Assembly: GCA_009692185.1 (NCBI GenBank)
Contig: SHZT01000006.1
Location: 99,923-163,922, forward strand
DNA length: 64,000 nt
Direction of reading: 5' to 3'
Source: Gemmatimonadota bacterium
Lineage (GTDB): Bacteria; Gemmatimonadota; Gemmatimonadetes; Gemmatimonadales; GWC2-71-9
This document shows, in pieces, positions 37,574-45,077 of this stretch (positions are counted from its first letter, which is position 1; each line of letters starts with the position of its first letter). Below the pieces are notes generated by a model. It was given only the letters and a program-made list of their open reading frames with translations. It did no database searches and was not told the DNA's origin. The position numbers and the translations under genes were made by a program.

Positions 37574-40500
37574 ATGCTGCCTTCCGCCTCCCTCGCGACA
37601 ACCGTCGTTTTCTTCCTCGCCATTCCCGCGGTCGCCACCGCTCAACAGGGAACGCGGGAAGCTGAGCCGTTCAGCGCCGTCGAGCAGTCGGCGCTCGAGG
37701 CCCTTGGCGAGAGCCACGCAACCGCCTATCCGCTGATCGACTCCTGGTTCGCGGGGCTGCCGATTCAGTACTACCACTTCGGTGCCACGGATCCGCAGCC
37801 GGGGACGTTGTATCGCGTGGCGGGCGGCGTTGATGTCGTGACCAGCCTGCCCGGCACCCCCGGGTACAGTGCTGTCCGGCAGGTGCTCGACGTCGAGTTG
37901 TTGCCTTCCGCCGGCGTCGCGGCAGTGGATGTGAAGAGCCATTTGGTGGTCGCCGCGCTCCTCCAGCAGGGCCGCGCGCGGCTCCGGTCAGCGGGGCTGT
38001 TGCTGAATCTTCCGATCGTTCCCACCGGCAGCACGCTCGAGCGCGATTTCGCGCACCGGACGCAGCGGACGGCGTACTACAGGGGTCGCCCGGTGCCCTA
38101 TTTCGATTTCGGCGTCACCGCACCGAGCGCCATTCCCCTGATTGCGTTCGCCCAGAGGTTCCCCGAGCAGGGGGAGGACCTGGAGCCGGTTGACGGACAG
38201 CCAAGCAACGCCAGTGCCGTTCCCGGCGGGTACGGATACAGCGATCTCTGGAACATCCAGGTTGCCGTCGGCTCAGCATACAAGCCCGGTTCCTACCGCG
38301 ATTTCCGGCGCGTGCAGGCCGACTCGCGGGCCGGAAGAATCCTGGTCCGCCCGTGGAAAGTCGTGTTCAATCGCCCGGTGATGTACGTGGACGGGAAGCC
38401 GGCCTCGCGGCCCGGGCCGGCGCTCGCGATGGCGCGTGTGGCCCCACTCAGGGCACCGGGGAGCCCGATCAGCGCGGAATCGCAAGCGCGCCTCGAGGGA
38501 CCAGCACCCGCCGTGCCGGTGACCGATCAGGGCGCCGCGCCCGCGTCTTCCGGGTCCGACGCGGCGGCCGGCCGCATCTATTCGGGCAGGGCCCGGCGCC
38601 TTGACATAGACCTGCCGCGCGGCGCGGCGTCCACGGTGGTCACCATGGACGGCCTGCTGGATGAGCCGGTGTGGCAATCGGCCGCGCTCCTCACGGGGTT
38701 CTCCCAGTATGAGCCACAGGACGGCCTTCCGGCAGAAGACTCCACCGAGGTGCTCGTGTGGTATACCAACCACGCGATCTACTTCGGCATCCGGGCGTTC
38801 GAGCCGCACGGAAACGTGCGGGCCCAGCTCGCTGACCGCGACAAGATCGACAACGACGACCACATCCAGATCCTCCTCGACACGTTCAACGACCGCCGCC
38901 GCGCGCTCTATTTCGCGGTGAACCCGCTCGGCCGGCAGGCCGACGGGATCCGAAACGAACGGGGCAACCAAGGAGGAGGCGGCGGCGGCGGCGGCGGCGG
39001 CGGCACAGCCACGAACGTAGATCTGGCCGAGGACTTCCAGTTCCAGTCGAAGGGGCGCCTGACGGGATACGGATACGATATTGAAGTCCGTATTCCGTTC
39101 AAGAGCCTCCGCTACCAGGCCTTGCCGGTACAGGACTGGGGCATCCAGGTGATCCGCGACGTCCAGCATTCGCAGTACACCCAGACGTGGACGCCGGCCA
39201 AGCGAGGCAGCCAGTCGTTCCTCGCGCAAAGCGGCAAGCTCAAGGGTCTGACCCAGCTCAAGCGCGGGCTGGTCATGGACCTGAACCCCACGAGCACCGC
39301 TCACATGGACGGCGCCAGGGCCGTTGCCCCGGCCACGGGCTGGGACTACGGCAGCCCCAAGCCCGAGATCGGCGGCAACGTGCGCTGGGGCATTATGACG
39401 AACCTGACCTTGAACGGCACGGCCAACCCCGACTTCTCGCAGGTCGAGGCCGACGTTCAGCAGGTGCAGTACGACCCGCGCTCGTCCGTGTCGTTCCCCG
39501 AGAAGCGGCCGTTTTTCGTGGAGGGCAGTGAGCAGTTCGACGCGCCGCATAACCTGATCTACACCCGGCGCACGGTGCAGCCGGTCGCGGCGCTCAAACT
39601 GAACGGCAAGGCCGGGGGCGCCAACATCGGCGTCCTCTCGGCGGTGGACGCGTGGGCCGCGAGCGGCACGCCGGGCGACTCCAGCTACCCGGTCCTGACC
39701 TACCTGCGGCTCAAGAAAGACATCGGCCCGCAGTCCACCATCGCGATGACCGCGACCGACCGCACCGTCGGGAGCAACTGGAGCCGGGTGGCGAGCGGCG
39801 ACGTGCGATTCGTGTTCGCCAGGTCCTACTCGTTCACCGGCAGCTACGCGCACTCGTTCAATCACACCGTGCCCACAACGGGCCCCGCCGTGAACGTCAA
39901 TGCGCCCGTCTGGCGCTTCAACCTGGACAAGGCCGGCCGGCGCTACAGCGCGAGCTACAACATCCAGGGCACGCATCCCCTGTTCCAGACCCGGGCCGGG
40001 TTCGTTTCGCGCACCAACCTGTCCAGCGCCAGCATGGACCAGCGGTTCACCACCTTCGGCAAGCCCGGCGCCACGCTCGAGAGCCACACGTTCACGTTCA
40101 ACGTCTCGGCCACGTGGTGGTATGACAGCCTGCTGGCCCTCAAGGAATGGAACGACCCCAAGCTCCACTTGAACAACGCGTTCGTGTTCAAGGGCGGGTG
40201 GCGCGCCACGACCAACATCTTCATCGAGACGTTCCGGTACGACCCCGGCCTGTACGCGAGCTACCGCATCGATACCACGGCCGCCGGCACTGCCACGGGC
40301 CTCGCCGGGACCGTACCGTACGTCGGCCAGCACCGGATCCTGAACATCGACATATCCCAGAGCTTCAATACGCCCCAGTTCAAGAACTTCCGCGGGGGGT
40401 TCAACGTCATCTGGGGACGGGACGAAAATTTCGAGGAGTGGGCGCCGGCATTCATCATGTTCCCGACGTTCACGCTCAACTGGACTCCGTCGAGCAAGAT

Positions 40501-40909
40501 CCGCGCGGAACTCCGGTACCCGCTCCAGCTCTACGTTCGCTTGACCGACTGGAGCACCGTGAAGCGGCGGCAAATACCCCGGCTCAAGCTCGAGTACCAG
40601 GCGAACCGCGCGATCTTCTTCCGGTTCGTGGGCCAGTACGAGGCCCAGTTCCGCGACTACCTCCGTGACGCCTCGCGTACCGAGCGGGACATCCTGCTCC
40701 GAAGCGGAACCACCTACACCCGCAACACGCTCATCAAGCGCAACGATCTCCGCGTGGACTGGCTGTTCTCGTACCAGCCGAGCCCCGGCACGGTGTTCTT
40801 CGCCGGCTACGGCGCCACCCTGGGCGAGCCAGAGCCGTTCAAGTTCACCGACCTCGCGCGGACGGTGGATGGATTCTTCGTGAAGTTGAGCTACCTCTAC
40901 AGGCTCTAG
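37574..40909 (+). CDS. DUF5916-type protein with extra ~330 aa N-terminal region
   Basis: PLIDSWFAGLPIQYYHFGATDPQPGTLYRVAGG; DUF5916 body; C-terminal GFFVKLSYLYRL. Confidence 0.85.
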   Translation: MLPSASLATTVVFFLAIPAVATAQQGTREAEPFSAVEQSALEALGESHATAYPLIDSWFAGLPIQYYHFGATDPQPGTLYRVAGGVDVVTSLPGTPGYSAVRQVLDVELLPSAGVAAVDVKSHLVVAALLQQGRARLRSAGLLLNLPIVPTGSTLERDFAHRTQRTAYYRGRPVPYFDFGVTAPSAIPLIAFAQRFPEQGEDLEPVDGQPSNASAVPGGYGYSDLWNIQVAVGSAYKPGSYRDFRRVQADSRAGRILVRPWKVVFNRPVMYVDGKPASRPGPALAMARVAPLRAPGSPISAESQARLEGPAPAVPVTDQGAAPASSGSDAAAGRIYSGRARRLDIDLPRGAASTVVTMDGLLDEPVWQSAALLTGFSQYEPQDGLPAEDSTEVLVWYTNHAIYFGIRAFEPHGNVRAQLADRDKIDNDDHIQILLDTFNDRRRALYFAVNPLGRQADGIRNERGNQGGGGGGGGGGGTATNVDLAEDFQFQSKGRLTGYGYDIEVRIPFKSLRYQALPVQDWGIQVIRDVQHSQYTQTWTPAKRGSQSFLAQSGKLKGLTQLKRGLVMDLNPTSTAHMDGARAVAPATGWDYGSPKPEIGGNVRWGIMTNLTLNGTANPDFSQVEADVQQVQYDPRSSVSFPEKRPFFVEGSEQFDAPHNLIYTRRTVQPVAALKLNGKAGGANIGVLSAVDAWAASGTPGDSSYPVLTYLRLKKDIGPQSTIAMTATDRTVGSNWSRVASGDVRFVFARSYSFTGSYAHSFNHTVPTTGPAVNVNAPVWRFNLDKAGRRYSASYNIQGTHPLFQTRAGFVSRTNLSSASMDQRFTTFGKPGATLESHTFTFNVSATWWYDSLLALKEWNDPKLHLNNAFVFKGGWRATTNIFIETFRYDPGLYASYRIDTTAAGTATGLAGTVPYVGQHRILNIDISQSFNTPQFKNFRGGFNVIWGRDENFEEWAPAFIMFPTFTLNWTPSSKIRAELRYPLQLYVRLTDWSTVKRRQIPRLKLEYQANRAIFFRFVGQYEAQFRDYLRDASRTERDILLRSGTTYTRNTLIKRNDLRVDWLFSYQPSPGTVFFAGYGATLGEPEPFKFTDLARTVDGFFVKLSYLYRL
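38972..39004 (+). repeat. (GGA)2(GGC)9 trinucleotide run encoding poly-Gly
   Basis: Encodes 11 consecutive Gly in the 37574 gene. Confidence 0.95.
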
Positions 40910-40953
40910 ACGGTCAAGACGGTCCCGACCGTCTCGACCGTCTCGACCGTCAT
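40908..40953. repeat. Inverted nonamer repeat between DUF5916 gene and thrB
   Basis: agacggtcaagacggtc-cc-gaccgtctcgaccgtct, 16/17 complementary, plus a third gaccgtc copy next to the thrB ATG. Confidence 0.92.
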
Positions 40954-41794
40954 GCTCTCCGTTCGCGTTCCCGCCTCGACGTCCAACCTGGGCGCCGGCT
41001 TCGACTGCCTCGGCCTGGCGCTGGACATCTGGCTCACCGCCTCGCTGGTCAAAGGCGCCGGCCCGCCGGTCTACACGGGCACGCTCGCCGGACTCTTTCC
41101 CGCTGAAGACCTGATCCTGGAAACGCTGGGCGGCGCGCCGGCGGGCATGCACCTCGAGGCACATTCCGATATTCCGGTGGGCGCAGGGCTCGGCTCTTCC
41201 GCCGCGGCGACCGTTGCGGGAGCGGGGCTCGTGCTCCTGGTCGCCCGCAAGAGGCTTGACCTGGACGGGGTGTTCCGGCGGGCGGCCAAGGTGGAGGGCC
41301 ACCCGGACAACGCGGCCCCGGCGACGTACGGCGGGCTGGTCCTCGCGGCCCACAAGCCGGTGAAGCTCACGCTCCACACCACTCTCGGCGTGGCGCTCGC
41401 GGTCCCCCGGAAAGGGATTGATACCAAGACCGCACGGGCGCTGCTCCCGCACGACGTCTCTCGCGAAACGGCGATCTCCCAGGCATCTCGCTCGGCGGCG
41501 TTGGTGTTGGGCCTCGAGGGAGGGGACCCGGCGCTGATCGGCTTTGGGATGGAAGACCAGCTCGCGGTGCCACACCGGCGCGGGATGATTCCCGGGTTCG
41601 ACGCGGCGGTCCAGGCAGGAATCAAGGCCGGCGCCTACGGCGTGACGATCTCCGGCGCGGGGGCGGCCCTGCTGGCGTTCGGACCAAAGAAGAAGGCCGC
41701 CGAGATTGCCAAGGCGATGGCCCTGGCGCTCACGGCGGCCGGCAACCCCGCCGAGGGGCTTGCTCCCAAAGTGGCTACGAAGGGGCTTTCTTAG
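40952..41794 (+). CDS. thrB: Homoserine kinase (GHMP family)
   Basis: VRVPASTSNLGAGFDCLGLALDIW, DIPVGAGLGSSAAATVAGA, GHPDNAAPATYGGLVLA. Confidence 0.93.
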   Translation: MLSVRVPASTSNLGAGFDCLGLALDIWLTASLVKGAGPPVYTGTLAGLFPAEDLILETLGGAPAGMHLEAHSDIPVGAGLGSSAAATVAGAGLVLLVARKRLDLDGVFRRAAKVEGHPDNAAPATYGGLVLAAHKPVKLTLHTTLGVALAVPRKGIDTKTARALLPHDVSRETAISQASRSAALVLGLEGGDPALIGFGMEDQLAVPHRRGMIPGFDAAVQAGIKAGAYGVTISGAGAALLAFGPKKKAAEIAKAMALALTAAGNPAEGLAPKVATKGLS

Positions 41795-42296
41795 CGCGCT
41801 TCAGTCGTTCCGCAATCTGTTTCGAGTGGTGCCGGGCGTGCACGAAGTGGAATCGAATCCACTCGTGCACGTTCAAGTCTCCCAGGACCGGGTGTTTCAC
41901 GAAGACTTCCAGCTGGCGCGTCGCGGGCCAGGATTTGATGATGCTCGTGAACCGCTCGACGCCCATGCGGAACTGGGCGGACGCCTCCTCGGCGTCGGGC
42001 TTGTCATCCGGCACGGAAGACGCGGGGCTCTTCCACATGGGCGGAATCCGGCCGAGCGTGAGCGTCAGGTGCCGGAGGACGGACTGACCCGGGCTCGAAC
42101 GCCTGAGCATCCCAAACGTTTCCTTCCGCTGTTCCAGCACCGTGGACGACAGGTCCACGCCCTTGGCCAGGTGGGACACGATCTGGGCCACGCTCCATTT
42201 CCCCTTGGGCGCACGGTGCCAGTCCTCGGGCTTCATGTCGTGCAGCGGCCCGAGGACCATGGGCTCCAGGGCAGCGAGCTGATGCCTTCCCTTCAT
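41775..42296 (-). CDS. DinB-like/DUF1569 protein
   Basis: KGKWSVAQIVSHLAKGVDLS...HPVLGDLNVHEWIRFHFVHARHHSKQIAERL; His ligands typical of DinB-like fold. Confidence 0.8.
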   Translation of the reverse strand: MKGRHQLAALEPMVLGPLHDMKPEDWHRAPKGKWSVAQIVSHLAKGVDLSSTVLEQRKETFGMLRRSSPGQSVLRHLTLTLGRIPPMWKSPASSVPDDKPDAEEASAQFRMGVERFTSIIKSWPATRQLEVFVKHPVLGDLNVHEWIRFHFVHARHHSKQIAERLKRAKKAPS

Positions 42297-42300
42297 CCGG

Positions 42301-42753
42301 TTACTTCGCTCCGGCGGGCATCGCGAAGATGCACTCGATCTCGACCCTCGCGTTGTTCACCAGGGCGGCGACCGCCACCGTGGACCGCGCCGGTGGATCC
42401 TTGGGGAAGAACGGCGAGTACGCGGCGTTCATCTGGGCGAAGTCCGCGATGTCGGCCAGGAAGACGAGGCACTTCACGGCGCGGTCCATCGTGGTGCCAC
42501 CCTCTTCAATGATTCGCTTCATGTTTTCCAGGGCCCGCGTCGTCTGCTCTCCGGTGGTGCCGGGGCCGGCGGAGTCCCGCGCCGGGCGGACCCCCAACTG
42601 GCCGGAGGCGAACAACAGGTTCCCGACCCGGATCGCCGGCGATATCCGCGGAGGCGATGCGGGGTTGATCGGTCCCTGGCCGATGACCTGCTTGTCCTGC
42701 GCCGCCAGCGGCGCCGCGAGCAACAATCCCAGAGCTGCTACCGTCAAACGCAT
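42301..42753 (-). CDS. RidA family protein with signal peptide
   Basis: MRLTVAALGLLLAAPLAAQ then LLFASGQLG...TRALENMKRIIEEGGTTMDRAVKCLVFLADI...ARVEIECIFA. Confidence 0.88.
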   Translation of the reverse strand: MRLTVAALGLLLAAPLAAQDKQVIGQGPINPASPPRISPAIRVGNLLFASGQLGVRPARDSAGPGTTGEQTTRALENMKRIIEEGGTTMDRAVKCLVFLADIADFAQMNAAYSPFFPKDPPARSTVAVAALVNNARVEIECIFAMPAGAK

Positions 42754-42763
42754 TTGGAGCCTC

Positions 42764-43024
42764 CTATTGGTCTTCGGCTGCGTAAATGGATCGCACGATC
42801 GCATCGAACACTTCGGCCTTGGGCCCGAGCTTGCCCGTGGCGGGGTCTTTCCGGATGTACCACTGGCACATCTCGGTCATCGCCATCGTTTCGTCCTCGT
42901 CCAGGGCGAGGTGAAACCCATCGCCCTGGGCGGCTATTTCGGAAACCCGCTTGCGCAGGTTTTCCGGGAGGTCCGGCGCGGCGTTGAGCGCCTCGACCAT
43001 GGCGTTCGTCAAGCGGACTTGCAT
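42764..43024 (-). CDS. Hypothetical small protein
   Basis: 86-aa ORF, MQVRLTNAMVEALNAAPDLPENLRKRVSEIAAQGDG..., plausible composition. Confidence 0.6.
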   Translation of the reverse strand: MQVRLTNAMVEALNAAPDLPENLRKRVSEIAAQGDGFHLALDEDETMAMTEMCQWYIRKDPATGKLGPKAEVFDAIVRSIYAAEDQ

Positions 43025-43042
43025 CGAGAATCGCGGGTTGGA

Positions 43043-43207
43043 CTAACGGGAGGATAACGAGGCGTCGTAGCCCGGACAACGCAGCACCGGGAGCACGGGA
43101 TACTTGCGAAACGCCGCGTCGGCTTCCGACTTCCGGCAGAGCCAGAACTCGGAGCTCTTGCCGGACGTGATCTTCCGTGCATGTGTGCACGTAGCGCAAA
43201 GTCCCAC
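43043..43207 (-). CDS. Small Cys-rich protein (54 aa), probable metal-binding
   Basis: Manual translation from GTG: MGLCATCTHARKITSGKSSEFWLCRKSEADAAFRKYPVLPVLRCPGYDASLSSR*; not in supplied ORF track. Confidence 0.6.
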   Translation of the reverse strand: MGLCATCTHARKITSGKSSEFWLCRKSEADAAFRKYPVLPVLRCPGYDASLSSR

Positions 43208-43232
43208 CCGATCGTCCAAGTTCGCAGCCTTT

Positions 43233-43272
43233 CATCCGCCTATCCGCTCATCCGCTCATCCGCTCATCCGCC
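43233..43272 (-). repeat. Octamer array x5, reverse orientation
   Basis: catccgcc tatccgct catccgct catccgct catccgcc. Confidence 0.95.
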
Positions 43273-43292
43273 CCATTACATTAACCCTCACC

Positions 43293-43532
43293 ATGACCGA
43301 CATCACCTGCGTCCGCTGCGGCAAGACCGGACACGCGATTCACGGGCCCACCCTCCCGGGCGAACTGGGCCAGCGGATCCTCGACACCATTTGCGAAGAG
43401 TGCTGGACCCTGTGGAAGCGCCAGCAGACCCAGGTGATCAATCATTTCCACCTGGACCTGCGGGACCCCGAGGCTCGCAAGAACCTCACCCAGCAAACCG
43501 AGACTTTCCTGTTTGGCGCAGGGAAAAGCTAG
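43293..43532 (+). CDS. YggX-like Fe(2+)-trafficking protein with CxxC pairs
   Basis: MTDITCVRCGKTGHAI...ICEECWTLWKRQQTQVINHFHLDLRDPEARKNLTQQTETFLFG. Confidence 0.75.
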   Translation: MTDITCVRCGKTGHAIHGPTLPGELGQRILDTICEECWTLWKRQQTQVINHFHLDLRDPEARKNLTQQTETFLFGAGKS

Positions 43533-43588
43533 GGCGGGCAGGACGGGCAAGGCGGGCAGGTCACCTACCGTGCCCGCCCAGCCCGTCC
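43533..43588. repeat. Nonamer array and imperfect hairpin
   Basis: ggcgggcag gacgggcaa ggcgggcag; ggacgggcaaggcgggca pairs with tgcccgcccagcccgtcc (16/18). Confidence 0.8.
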
Positions 43589-43911
43589 ATCTCACCGTCA
43601 ACAACGAGGCCACCTCAGTCTCGTTCGCCCCGCACAATGGCTCGGTGAAAGTGGTGCGCATCTCCAACGGGGCGCTCATCGAGGACATCCCCCTCCCGGG
43701 CGGTCCGTTCGGGCTCCGCGTGAGCCCCAACGGCCAGTTCATCACCGTGACGCTCGCGGGCGACGGGAAGATCGTGATATTCGACCGCGTCCTCCGTCGC
43801 ATCGTGCGGACGTTCAACGTCGGCGGCAAGCCGCGCCGCATCGCCTTCGATGCGACCAGCGCCACCATGGCCGTGGCCAACGAACTCAACGGGGTAGATG
43901 TCGTCCGGTAG
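43570..43911 (+). CDS. Short beta-propeller (YncE-like) protein
   Basis: FAPHNGSVKVVRISNGALIEDIPLPGGPFGLRVSPNGQFITVTLAGDGKIVIFDR; GTG start inferred. Confidence 0.6.
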   Translation: MPAQPVHLTVNNEATSVSFAPHNGSVKVVRISNGALIEDIPLPGGPFGLRVSPNGQFITVTLAGDGKIVIFDRVLRRIVRTFNVGGKPRRIAFDATSATMAVANELNGVDVVR

Positions 43912-44494
43912 CCTGCCTAAGGGCTCCGCGCACCAACGCCTGCGAATCCTTCTCGTCACGACATGGGCCGTGACCGTGGCGGTGGCGCTCTACCTCTACT
44001 TCTTCCAGCGCGACGCCATCCAGAACCGCTTGAGCGGCGCGTTCTCTACTTCGCTCGTCATCGCGAGCGCCATTTACCTGGCGATGGGCGCCGCCCGAGC
44101 CTTCACGCTCATTCCGTCCACGTACCTGGTGCTCGCCGGCCTCCCGCTCTTTCCGCCGGTCCTGCTGTTCATCCTGACCTTGGTCGGAATCGGGGTCTCG
44201 TCGGCCATCATCTACCGGTTCTCCGAGTCCCTGCACCTCCATGAGCTGTTCGAGCAGGGGAAGCACAAGCGGCACGCGGACCGCCTGCGGGACGTCCTCC
44301 AGCGCCACGAATTGCCCATCATCATCGGCTGGAGTTTCTTCCCTCTCGCGCCGACCGATCTCATCTGCTATGTCTGTGGCCTGCTGGAGGTGAACTTTCC
44401 CAAGTTCCTGGTGGGGATCCTGGTCGGTGAGGGAACGATCTGTGCGATATACATTTTCTTCGGCACGTCCATGCTCCGGTTCCTCGGCCTCTAG
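43898..44494 (+). CDS. VTT-domain (TVP38/DedA-like) membrane protein
   Basis: ARAFTLIPSTYLVLAGLPLFPPVLLFILTLVGIGVSSAIIYRFSE; IIIGWSFFPLAPTDLICYVCGLLEV. Confidence 0.75.
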   Translation: MSSGSLPKGSAHQRLRILLVTTWAVTVAVALYLYFFQRDAIQNRLSGAFSTSLVIASAIYLAMGAARAFTLIPSTYLVLAGLPLFPPVLLFILTLVGIGVSSAIIYRFSESLHLHELFEQGKHKRHADRLRDVLQRHELPIIIGWSFFPLAPTDLICYVCGLLEVNFPKFLVGILVGEGTICAIYIFFGTSMLRFLGL

Positions 44495-44503
44495 GGGGTA
44501 TTC

Positions 44504-45007
44504 ATGATCTTCGTCCTGCGGCTCGCCCACATCCTCGCCGGTGCGTTCTGGTTCGGCGCGTTTCTCTTCGTCGCCCGGGTCCTCATGCCGTCGCTCAAGG
44601 CCGCCGGTCCCGGGGCCGGGCCCGTGATGGCCCAGCTCGGCCAGAAGATCCCCCGCGTGATGATGAGCGCCGCGGCGGTGACCATCCTGTCGGGTTTCTG
44701 GCTCATGTGGGTCGTGTCGGGTGGAGCCCCCGAGATGTGGATGAAGTCGGGGTTCGGCCGCACCATCGGCCTCGGCGCCGCGAGCTCCATTCTCGCGCTC
44801 ACGCTCGGCATGATCATCAACGTGCCGGCGTCCAAGCGCCTGGCGGTTCTCAACCAGGGAGCCGCGAAGCGCGGCGGCGCCCCGACGGCCGAAGAAGCCG
44901 CCGAGACCCAGCGCCTCATGGCACGGCTGGGCATGGGCACGATGGTCGCCGGTACGTTCCTGTTCATCGCGATGGCAGCCATGGCCGTCGCCCGGTACGT
45001 CCTCTAG
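44504..45007 (+). CDS. Integral membrane hypothetical protein (CopD/DUF2269-like topology)
   Basis: MIFVLRLAHILAGAFWFGAFLFVARVLMP; four TM helices. Confidence 0.65.
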   Translation: MIFVLRLAHILAGAFWFGAFLFVARVLMPSLKAAGPGAGPVMAQLGQKIPRVMMSAAAVTILSGFWLMWVVSGGAPEMWMKSGFGRTIGLGAASSILALTLGMIINVPASKRLAVLNQGAAKRGGAPTAEEAAETQRLMARLGMGTMVAGTFLFIAMAAMAVARYVL

Positions 45008-45077
45008 TAAATTGGGCCTTTGCGCCGGGGCGTACACGGTGACACCTTGAGCGTACTTTCTCGCCCAAGGACCACGC

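Noticed and set aside
38273-41575. 1100-aa minus-strand ORF
   Set aside because: Lies antisense to well-supported DUF5916 and thrB genes; Arg/Gly/His-rich composition typical of mirror-frame ORFs in high-GC DNA.
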